Origin: Mariprofundaceae bacterium
GTDB taxonomy: Bacteria > Pseudomonadota > Zetaproteobacteria > Mariprofundales > Mariprofundaceae
Reading direction: 5' to 3'
Length of the DNA stretch: 8,010 nucleotides
NCBI GenBank assembly: GCA_030950835.1
Contig: JAUZQU010000158.1
Span: 1-8,010 of the forward strand
In this document: positions 1-5,386 of the stretch, one piece after another
How the letters are laid out: the number at the start of each line of letters is the position of its first letter
Position numbering within the stretch: the first letter of the stretch is position 1
Notes under the pieces: generated by a model
The model's input: only the letters and a program-made list of their open reading frames with translations
Told to the model about the DNA's origin: nothing
The model's database searches: none
Translations under genes and position numbers: made by a program

Positions 1-126
1 CAAGATGATGGAATCGATGGCGATATGTTGGTAAATGTTCTTATCAAAGAAAAGGATACGAACTTTCTAGGTTACCGTAGTAACTGCGTTATTGTATCTG
101 GTGATTTAGTCAAGTTGTCAAAATAA
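1..126 (+). CDS. 3' end of an unrecognised protein gene (partial)
   Basis: An open frame enters from the left edge and ends at TAA (124-126), giving the last 41 residues of a protein whose start lies outside the window. The visible part reads DDGIDGD near the edge, then a mixed polar and beta-like stretch ending YRSNCVIVSGDLVKLSK. I do not recognise the family and no catalytic motif can be named. There is no membrane segment or repeat in the visible part. Two things support it as a real gene end: the frame is open through the whole edge, and a strong terminator hairpin starts 8 bases after the stop. It is convergent with dxs, so it belongs to a different transcription unit. A short chance frame remains possible because only 126 bases are visible. 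Confidence 0.6.
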   Translation, partial: QDDGIDGDMLVNVLIKEKDTNFLGYRSNCVIVSGDLVKLSK

Positions 127-130
127 TAAC

Positions 131-184
131 CGTGATGTTCCCCTCCCAAAAATATGAGGCAGGGGAACATTATGACTAGTTTTT
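131..184. terminator. Hairpin terminator between convergent genes, probably bidirectional
   Basis: ATGTTCCCCT (135-144) is perfectly complementary to AGGGGAACAT (161-170), a 10-bp stem with a 16-base loop. Weaker pairing including G-T wobbles can extend the base to 131 and 174. Downstream on the plus strand a run of five T (180-184) follows, 9 bases after the perfect stem. On the minus strand the stem is followed after a few bases by TTATTATTTT. The element lies between the stop of the partial gene (126) and the stop of dxs (185), so it can serve both. The T tracts are not directly adjacent to the stem, which makes efficiency uncertain. Confidence 0.75.
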
Positions 185-2062
185 CTAAGTTGTTCCCAGT
201 GTCATTACTTTTTTGACAATACCAGCTACATCCAAGCCTAAATCAGCAAGAATTTCATCTTGTGTACCATGTTCAGGGAACACATCGGGCATGGCAATAT
301 GTACAAAAGCACCTGACCAGCCTGATTTCAAGGCTTCTACCGCGATTTTCTCGCCAATACCACCCTCTTGACAGCCTTCTTCAATGACAATTAAAGGTTG
401 GTTGGCTTGAAGGTTGTTGGTGATACTTGTTATATCCAAAGGTTTGACAAAACGTAAGTTAAGCAAGGAAAAACGGCGTTGATGTTGTTCTTGAAGCTGT
501 TGCACGGCTTGTTGTGCATCTTGAAAACGTGTGCCCACGGCAATCACTAATCCTGCATCACCTTGTTGCACCAATTCGGCTTTACCCACGGGCAAAGCAA
601 CAGGTGTTTCAGGCGTTAAACCCCAGCCTGAACCACGCGGATAACGGATGGCAACGGGTCCACTGATTTCCAGTGCTGTTTTCAGCATGTGGGCAAGCTC
701 AACTTCATTTTTCGGACACATAATGGTCATGTTTGGTAAACAGCGTAAGAAGGCGATGTCAAACGTGCCTGTATGGGTTGCACCATCTGCACCTACAATG
801 CCTGCTCTGTCCAAACACATCACTACATGTAGATTTTGAATACAAATATCATGGATAATTTGATCATAAGCACGTTGTAAAAAGGTGGAATAAATCGCTA
901 CTACAGGTTTCATACCTGAACATGCCAATCCGCCTGCAAAAGTGAGCGCGTGTTGCTCGGCAATGCCTACATCAATGCAACGCTCAGGAAAACGCTTGGC
1001 AAAACGGGATAAACCCGTACCACCAGGCATCGCGGCAGTGATGGCGACAATGCTGGCATCTTCTTCGGCTAAATCTGCCAAGGTATCTGCAAACACATTG
1101 GTATAAGTAGCTGGTGCATTTGGATTTTTCTTGGGTTGTCCTGATTCTAAACAATAAGGGCCTAAGCCATGCCATGTTTCAGGGTCTTCTTCGGCAGGGG
1201 AGTAACCCAAGCCTTTTTTGGTCAACACATGTAATAAAGTAGGACCTTTTAAGTTTTTACAATTTTCCAAAGTGGGCAATAAATGATCAAAGTCATGCCC
1301 ATCTACAGGGCCAATATAACGAAAACCCATTTCTTCAAACAATGTACCCGGTGTAATCATACCTTTGACATGCTCTTCTAGGCGTTTGGCAACATCCAAA
1401 GCACCTGGAAGTTTGTTGAGCACTTTTTTCGCGGTTTCTTTGGCGTGGGTATATGATTTTCCACTGATAATACGCGCCAAATATGATGACATCGCCCCAA
1501 CATTAGGCGCAATCGACATTTCATTGTCATTGAGAATCACCAATAGATTATTGTTGTTGCCACCAGCATGGTTCAGCGCCTCAAAAGCCATGCCGCCACC
1601 CAAAGAACCATCACCAATAATAGCAATACAATGGTTGTCTTGCTGCTGTAAATCCCTGCCTATAGCAAAGCCATACGCCGCTGAAATAGATGTGGAAGCA
1701 TGACCAGCGCCAAAGGCATCATGTTCGGATTCTTTGCGTTTGGTAAAACCGTTCAAACCAGCATACTGACGCATAGTGGGCATGCCTTGCAGTCTGCCCG
1801 TTAAAATTTTATGCGGATAAGACTGGTGCCCAACATCCCAAACCATTTTATCTTTGGGCGAGTCAAACACATAATGCAAAGCAATGCTTAGCTCTACCAC
1901 ACCCAGACCAGCCCCCAAATGTCCACCAATAGGAGCCAGCGTTTGAATCATATAATCGCGCATTTGTTGGGATAATTCAGCAAACTGCGAAACATCCAAA
2001 GCTTTTAAGTCTTGCACGCTAGAAATCGATGACAATAATGCCATATCTTTTGCGTATCCCAT
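185..2062 (-). CDS. dxs: 1-deoxy-D-xylulose-5-phosphate synthase
   Basis: A cytoplasmic, thiamine diphosphate-dependent enzyme that condenses pyruvate with glyceraldehyde 3-phosphate to DXP, the first step of the MEP isoprenoid pathway and a precursor for thiamine and pyridoxal. The 625 residues match the usual length (E. coli about 620). Expected features are in order: GGHLG with His48 and VGHQ with His79; the ThDP/Mg motif from GDGSLGG (150-156) to NDN (178-180); the catalytic Glu369 in IAEQHA of the pyrimidine domain; Tyr391 and Arg397; and GADGATHTG with Asp426 and His430. A transketolase C-terminal domain fills the last 120 or so residues. The start at 2062 is preferred over the internal Met7 because GAGGG lies 5 bases upstream of the first ATG and that ATG overlaps the ispA stop (TAATG). 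It is the last gene of the minus-strand block, ending at the hairpin. Confidence 0.97.
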   Translation of the reverse strand: MGYAKDMALLSSISSVQDLKALDVSQFAELSQQMRDYMIQTLAPIGGHLGAGLGVVELSIALHYVFDSPKDKMVWDVGHQSYPHKILTGRLQGMPTMRQYAGLNGFTKRKESEHDAFGAGHASTSISAAYGFAIGRDLQQQDNHCIAIIGDGSLGGGMAFEALNHAGGNNNNLLVILNDNEMSIAPNVGAMSSYLARIISGKSYTHAKETAKKVLNKLPGALDVAKRLEEHVKGMITPGTLFEEMGFRYIGPVDGHDFDHLLPTLENCKNLKGPTLLHVLTKKGLGYSPAEEDPETWHGLGPYCLESGQPKKNPNAPATYTNVFADTLADLAEEDASIVAITAAMPGGTGLSRFAKRFPERCIDVGIAEQHALTFAGGLACSGMKPVVAIYSTFLQRAYDQIIHDICIQNLHVVMCLDRAGIVGADGATHTGTFDIAFLRCLPNMTIMCPKNEVELAHMLKTALEISGPVAIRYPRGSGWGLTPETPVALPVGKAELVQQGDAGLVIAVGTRFQDAQQAVQQLQEQHQRRFSLLNLRFVKPLDITSITNNLQANQPLIVIEEGCQEGGIGEKIAVEALKSGWSGAFVHIAMPDVFPEHGTQDEILADLGLDVAGIVKKVMTLGTT

Positions 2063-2952
2063 TATTGCCCTCGTTTTAAAATATAAAGTGCCAACTCTCG
2101 CAACTCTTTTCCTGCTTCACCGTTCAAACTATCACAAGCTTGCAACGCCAACTCACACATCTCATCTGCCAACTCACGCGCTTTTTGCACGCCCAATACG
2201 GATACATATGTCGCTTTGTTTTGCGCTTCATCTTTACCCGCGCTTTTACCCAAAGCCTCACTGCTGGCAGTGGTATCCAAAATATCATCAGCGATTTGAA
2301 AAAGCAAACCTACTGCCTTGCCATAACGTGAACATGCTGCAAAATCTTGTGGTTTTGCCCCAGCCAAACGCGCACCCGCTTCACAAGACCAACGCAATAA
2401 CTCGCCTGTTTTGTGCAAATGGATGCGTTCTACTTCCAAAACATTGTCGATTTGCGTATTTTCAGCCAAAATATCCATCATTTGACCACCAACCATACCC
2501 TGACAACCTGCGGCAATACCCATATCTTTAATCATGGTCAATCGGGTATCGGCATCGGTATGAATATCGGTAAGTAACTCAAAGCTGAGTGCTTGCAAGG
2601 CATCGGCTGCCAATACAGCGGTTTCTTCATCAAATTGTTTGTGGCAAGTCGCTTTGCCACGGCGCAAATCATCATTGTCCATGCAAGGTAAATCATCATG
2701 TATCAAGGAGTAAGTATGCATGGCCTCAATGCTGACTGCTGCAGGCATGGCAAGTTGTTCGTCCGTTCCGCCACAAGCTTTGAAACAGCTTAAAAGCAGG
2801 GCAGGACGCACACGTTTGCCACCTGCCAACAAGGAATACAACATGGCATCAAACAAACGCGCAGGCACAACATCACGGCGTTGATTGAGGGTGTCTAAAC
2901 AGGATTTCTCCACACTTTGAGCGTGTTTAGCTAAAAAATCAGGCGCTTGCAT
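2062..2952 (-). CDS. ispA: (2E,6E)-farnesyl diphosphate synthase (short-chain polyprenyl synthase)
   Basis: A cytoplasmic prenyltransferase that adds isopentenyl diphosphate to dimethylallyl and geranyl diphosphate to give farnesyl diphosphate, precursor of undecaprenyl phosphate and quinone side chains. The 296 residues are the normal length. GGKRVRP (44-50) binds diphosphate. The first aspartate-rich motif is DDLPCMD (86-92), with the two-residue insertion of bacterial type II FPP synthases. GGQMMD lies at 155-160 and the second aspartate-rich motif is QIADDILD (219-226). YSLIH just before the first motif resembles E. coli IspA and argues for a C15 product, though a C20 product cannot be excluded by eye. 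Its ATG overlaps the xseB stop (TAATG) and its stop overlaps the dxs ATG in the same way. I see no good Shine-Dalgarno before its ATG, so translation is probably coupled to xseB. Confidence 0.95.
   Translation of the reverse strand: MQAPDFLAKHAQSVEKSCLDTLNQRRDVVPARLFDAMLYSLLAGGKRVRPALLLSCFKACGGTDEQLAMPAAVSIEAMHTYSLIHDDLPCMDNDDLRRGKATCHKQFDEETAVLAADALQALSFELLTDIHTDADTRLTMIKDMGIAAGCQGMVGGQMMDILAENTQIDNVLEVERIHLHKTGELLRWSCEAGARLAGAKPQDFAACSRYGKAVGLLFQIADDILDTTASSEALGKSAGKDEAQNKATYVSVLGVQKARELADEMCELALQACDSLNGEAGKELRELALYILKRGQ
2068..2072 (-). promoter_or_regulatory. Ribosome binding site of dxs
   Basis: GAGGG on the minus strand, inside the last codons of ispA and 5 bases before the dxs ATG at 2062. 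It supports the first ATG as the dxs start rather than the Met six codons later, and means dxs can recruit ribosomes itself besides being coupled to ispA. Confidence 0.7.
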
Positions 2953-3164
2953 TAAGCGGGAGCATCTGTTTCAAGGATGTTTAAACGTTGCTCGGCATCG
3001 TCTAGCAAGGCTTCACAGCGACGCGAAAGTTTGACCCCATCTTCAAAGGCAGCAACACTTTCTTCTAAAGGTAACTTGCCTGATTCAAGTTGTTCAACTC
3101 TATCATTCAAGCCTTGCACAGCTTGTTCAAAGGATAAATTTTGATATTGCTCTGATTTGTCCAA
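2952..3164 (-). CDS. xseB: Exodeoxyribonuclease VII small subunit
   Basis: The small subunit of exonuclease VII, which with several copies around XseA degrades single-stranded DNA to short oligonucleotides. The protein is a short helical hairpin. The diagnostic stretch is LESGKLPLEESVAAFEDG followed by a helix ending AEQRLNIL, typical of XseB. The start is placed at TTG (3164-3162), giving 70 residues beginning DKSEQYQNLSFEQ, because AGGAG lies 5 bases upstream and family members start just before this point (E. coli XseB is 80 residues). A longer reading from a GTG at 3242 would give 96 residues, but its extra 26 do not look like XseB, it overlaps msrA by 25 bases and it lacks a good ribosome site. 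The large subunit xseA is not in the window. The gene is coupled to ispA by a TAATG overlap. Confidence 0.9.
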   Translation of the reverse strand: MDKSEQYQNLSFEQAVQGLNDRVEQLESGKLPLEESVAAFEDGVKLSRRCEALLDDAEQRLNILETDAPA

Positions 3165-3169
3165 GGTTG

Positions 3170-3174
3170 CTCCT
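3170..3174 (-). promoter_or_regulatory. Ribosome binding site deciding the xseB start
   Basis: AGGAG on the minus strand with 5 bases (CAACC) before TTG at 3164. It is the best ribosome site near the beginning of xseB and selects the TTG codon over the upstream GTG at 3242, which lies inside msrA. Confidence 0.75.
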
Positions 3175-3217
3175 GTATTTAAAAAACCAATAATAATGTT
3201 TTGCGGGTCGTGGTCAA

Positions 3218-3760
3218 TTATTCTGCGTTTTCCTTCGACCACAGCTGTTGTAAAAAAGCATCACGACCAGAGCCTGAACGATAACGCTGGTAGTGGGATG
3301 GGTTTTTGTGGTGGTAGTTTTGATGGTAGTCTTCAGCAGGGTAAAAGTCTGAAAAAGCAAGTAGTTGGGTTGCTATTTTGGCTTTTAATTTTGGATTTTC
3401 ATGTAAGTTAAGGATGCTTTTTTGTGCAATCTGTTGTTGTGTTTCGTCGTGGTAGAAAACTGCAGATTGATAGTGTTGACCTCTATCATAAAACGAACCA
3501 CCTGCATCACTAGGGTCAATTTGTAACCAAAAGGTGTGCAGCAGGGTGGCATAATCGGTTCTTTCGGGGTCAAAAGTGATATGTACAGCTTCAAAATGCC
3601 CTGTTTGACCTGCACAGACTTGTTCGTAACTGGGATTTGATACAGTACCCCCCGTAAAACCTGAAACAATGTTGATCACGCCATCTATGGCTTCAAATGG
3701 CGCTACTAAGCACCAAAAGCAACCCCCTGCAAATGTGGCATGTTGATATGATGCTTTCAT
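3218..3760 (-). CDS. msrA: Peptide-methionine (S)-S-oxide reductase
   Basis: Reduces the S epimer of methionine sulfoxide in proteins and as free amino acid, using thioredoxin, to repair oxidative damage; probably cytoplasmic because no signal peptide is seen. It has 180 residues. The catalytic motif GGCFWC is at 12-17, with nucleophile Cys14 and Cys17 in a CxxC arrangement. The conserved substrate-site residues are present: Tyr45 (PSYEQV), GHFEAV with Glu57, and YDRGQHYQSAVFY with Asp92 and Tyr97. The C-terminal part runs AEDYHQNY and ends YRSGSGRDAFLQQLW without a further cysteine, so Cys17 or Cys49 would have to act as resolving residue. The start has AGGAG 7 bases upstream and the ATGA overlap with the preceding glycosyltransferase stop, so the two are probably co-translated. 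A gap of about 53 bases separates it from xseB. Confidence 0.96.
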   Translation of the reverse strand: MKASYQHATFAGGCFWCLVAPFEAIDGVINIVSGFTGGTVSNPSYEQVCAGQTGHFEAVHITFDPERTDYATLLHTFWLQIDPSDAGGSFYDRGQHYQSAVFYHDETQQQIAQKSILNLHENPKLKAKIATQLLAFSDFYPAEDYHQNYHHKNPSHYQRYRSGSGRDAFLQQLWSKENAE

Positions 3761-4998
3761 GTGTTAACTCCTGTGTTGCATTTGTTTTTGGCGTGAATCC
3801 AGCGTGACATAAACTCTGTGCTGCGGTGGTGATGATGATTGAGCATACTACCGATAAAATTGCTTTGTCTGTATGTTTGAAGGTGTTCAAGGTGATGTTG
3901 TATACGTTTTATCAAGGCTGAACCGTTTTTTTGCGGGTTGAAAAGCTGGTGTACAATATCAAAGCCATATTGTTGGGCATGTTGCCAATCATGTTGATTT
4001 TGATAAAGCTGAACTGCAGCAGCAGCAAAGCTTGGGGCATCATCGGCAATGCTGCCAGACCAAGGTAAACCTGCAGTCATACCCTCTGCACCCATATTTG
4101 TGGTCACATTGGGTGTACCATGACGCATAGCATCGGCAAGTTTGGTTTTAATACCTGCACCAAAACGAAGTGGGGCAAGACAAACACGACTTTGCTGCAT
4201 CACTTGTCTAAGGTCTTTGGCCCTATCTTGAATGATAAAACCATCTTTGGCTTGGTGCAAAGCAGTGGCTTTGGGCGGAGTGTAAGCACCATAAATATGC
4301 AATTCAGCATGGGGTAGTTGTTGGCGAATGGGCGACCATATTTCTTGTTTAAGCCACAATACAGCATCCCAATTCGGAGCATGACGGAAATTACCTATAC
4401 TAATGAAATGTTGACGTTGCTCAAAACTAGGGCTGTGCTGATGAATATGTTCTGGCTGAATCATAAAAGGGCATAAATGCAGCAGGTCAGGATGGATATG
4501 GAAGTGGTTTTGTAATAATTCAAGCTCATAATCGGAGATAAGTAGGCTTAAATCTGAGCGATAAATAGAAGCGACTTCTCGTAGGGCGATGGCATTGTGT
4601 AGGTCAACATCTTGGACTTTTCGTTGTGCTTTATGGGCTTGTTGACGGGCATCACGCAAGAAGTGTAAGTCAATCGTCTCTAATATACGCAAGGCTTGAG
4701 GGCAGTGTTTTGCCACACGCCAGCCAAACTGCTCTTCCATTAGAAAACGATCAAACAACACGATATCAGGTTGTAAGTTGCTGATATATGCATCAAAAGC
4801 ATCATCGTTGACTTCAATACAATGGCTTTGAATACCCATATCTTGTAGTTGCAGACTATGTTCTGTGGGTGTGGCGGGGCTGGTGAAATGCATTTGCCAA
4901 TCATGGCTTGAAAAAAGGTTAATCAGCTCTGAAAAACGCACCCCAGCACCTGTAGAGTTGGGCTCTGGCCATACATAACCAATGATAAGTATTTTCAT
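3757..4998 (-). CDS. GT-B fold glycosyltransferase, GT4-like
   Basis: A putative cytoplasmic glycosyltransferase of 413 residues using a nucleotide-sugar donor; acceptor and product cannot be read from sequence. The N-terminal Rossmann domain starts MKILIIGYVWPEPNSTGAG, with the glycine-rich loop of GT-B enzymes at 11-20. The C-terminal donor domain starts near FISIGNFRHAPNWDAVLWL (198-216) and contains APLRFGAGIKTKLADAMRHG (275-294), the region that usually contacts the sugar nucleotide. In this motif relatives usually have LEA(M/L); here it is ADAM, so an Asp (289) stands where Glu is common. A histidine-rich tail with four consecutive His (388-391) follows the domain. AAGGA precedes the ATG. 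It is the first gene of the minus-strand block and overlaps msrA by ATGA. Roles in cell-surface polysaccharide or protein glycosylation are guesses. Confidence 0.88.
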   Translation of the reverse strand: MKILIIGYVWPEPNSTGAGVRFSELINLFSSHDWQMHFTSPATPTEHSLQLQDMGIQSHCIEVNDDAFDAYISNLQPDIVLFDRFLMEEQFGWRVAKHCPQALRILETIDLHFLRDARQQAHKAQRKVQDVDLHNAIALREVASIYRSDLSLLISDYELELLQNHFHIHPDLLHLCPFMIQPEHIHQHSPSFEQRQHFISIGNFRHAPNWDAVLWLKQEIWSPIRQQLPHAELHIYGAYTPPKATALHQAKDGFIIQDRAKDLRQVMQQSRVCLAPLRFGAGIKTKLADAMRHGTPNVTTNMGAEGMTAGLPWSGSIADDAPSFAAAAVQLYQNQHDWQHAQQYGFDIVHQLFNPQKNGSALIKRIQHHLEHLQTYRQSNFIGSMLNHHHHRSTEFMSRWIHAKNKCNTGVNT

Positions 4999-5079
4999 GT
5001 TTTTCCTTGTAAAAATAAAGGCATAGACAAAGGTTTTTCAATGGTTATCGTTGCTGCACTTACTCGGAGGTTTTTAACC
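4999..5079. promoter_or_regulatory. Divergent intergenic region, likely promoters for both operons
   Basis: These 81 bases separate the first codon of the glycosyltransferase (minus) from the rpoZ start (plus), so promoters for both blocks probably lie here unless transcription enters from farther inside the neighbours. A weak plus-strand candidate is TAGACA (5024-5029) with TATCGT (5046-5051) at 16-base spacing. A weak minus-strand candidate is TTGAAA (complement of 5036-5041) with TTTATT (complement of 5014-5019), also 16 bases apart, but its expected start would fall within the ribosome site of the glycosyltransferase. Neither match is strong and no operator palindrome is convincing. Confidence 0.4.
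5066..5070 (+). promoter_or_regulatory. Ribosome binding site deciding the rpoZ start
   Basis: GGAGG with 9 bases before ATG at 5080. It selects the family-typical start MARVTIEDC over an in-frame ATG at 5041, which would add 13 residues foreign to omega proteins. Confidence 0.8.
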
Positions 5080-5328
5080 ATGGCTCGTGTTACCATTGAA
5101 GATTGTATTCGTCATTATCCTAACCGCTTTGAAATGGTGGTTTTAGCTGCGCGTCGCGCTCGCCAGTTGCAGAATGGTATGCCAAGTGTGCTTGAAGATG
5201 AAGGACATAAACCAGCAGTGCAAGCTTTAAAAGAGTTGGGCGAAGGTTATGTGACTTGGGATAATGTATTTGAACTTGAAGAACAAGAGCGTTTGCAAGC
5301 ATTAGCTCAGGACGATCTTGAAGCATAA
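5080..5328 (+). CDS. rpoZ: DNA-directed RNA polymerase omega subunit
   Basis: A small subunit that helps fold and hold the beta-prime subunit of RNA polymerase and, in proteobacteria, forms part of ppGpp site 1. The 82 residues (E. coli 91) open with MARVTIEDC, followed by NRFEMVVLAARRARQLQ (16-32), the core omega signature, then HKPAVQALKELGEG, matching the conserved second helix region. The tail is acidic (LEEQERLQALAQDDLEA). The start is chosen from GGAGG at 5066-5070 and from the family N-terminus; the ATG at 5041 is in frame but unsupported. It is the first gene of the plus-strand block, with spoT starting 47 bases after its stop. The frequent neighbour gmk is absent from this side of the window. 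Confidence 0.95.
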   Translation: MARVTIEDCIRHYPNRFEMVVLAARRARQLQNGMPSVLEDEGHKPAVQALKELGEGYVTWDNVFELEEQERLQALAQDDLEA

Positions 5329-5336
5329 ATACAGCC

Positions 5337-5386
5337 ATATGGCTCATGGTGCTGGGTTCATATAGACGCATATCCATGAGTCGTAT
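5337..5386 (+). promoter_or_regulatory. Stem-loop covering the spoT start codon (predicted)
   Basis: Bases 5337-5349 (ATATGGCTCATGG) can pair with 5374-5386 (CCATGAGTCGTAT) as an uninterrupted 13-bp stem, 11 Watson-Crick pairs and two G-U wobbles, around a 24-base loop. Both candidate spoT start codons, 5346 and 5376, fall inside it. No T run follows, so it does not look like a terminator. No good Shine-Dalgarno precedes either ATG. A role in limiting spoT translation is an inference; a chance stem is possible. Confidence 0.4.

Noticed and set aside
1365..1703. Plus-strand frame of 112 codons opposite dxs.
   Set aside because: Fully antisense to the conserved dxs coding sequence, with low-complexity hydrophobic translation; a shadow frame.
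2088..2531. Plus-strand frame of 147 codons opposite ispA.
   Set aside because: It lies antisense inside a clear ispA gene, has no recognisable protein features and no ribosome site; it is a shadow of ispA codon use.
3181..3242. Possible terminator between msrA and xseB: GTGGTC/GACCAC pairing followed by a T-rich stretch on the minus strand.
   Set aside because: The stem is 6 bp with a 21-base loop, and the six-T run lies more than 20 bases beyond it, so it does not fit an intrinsic terminator.
3157..3411. Plus-strand frame of 84 codons across the msrA-xseB junction.
   Set aside because: Antisense to msrA and xseB, with no ribosome site or family resemblance.
5041..5081. Inverted repeat ATGGTTA (5041-5047) / TAACCAT (5075-5081) around the rpoZ ribosome site, touching the rpoZ start codon.
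   Set aside because: Only 7 bp with a 27-base loop, expected by chance, and the 5' arm may lie upstream of the transcription start.
5346..5375. ATG at 5346 as the spoT start, adding MVLGSYRRIS.
   Set aside because: The extra ten residues do not align with SpoT N-termini, whereas the Met at 5376 does; neither has a good ribosome site, so some doubt stays.
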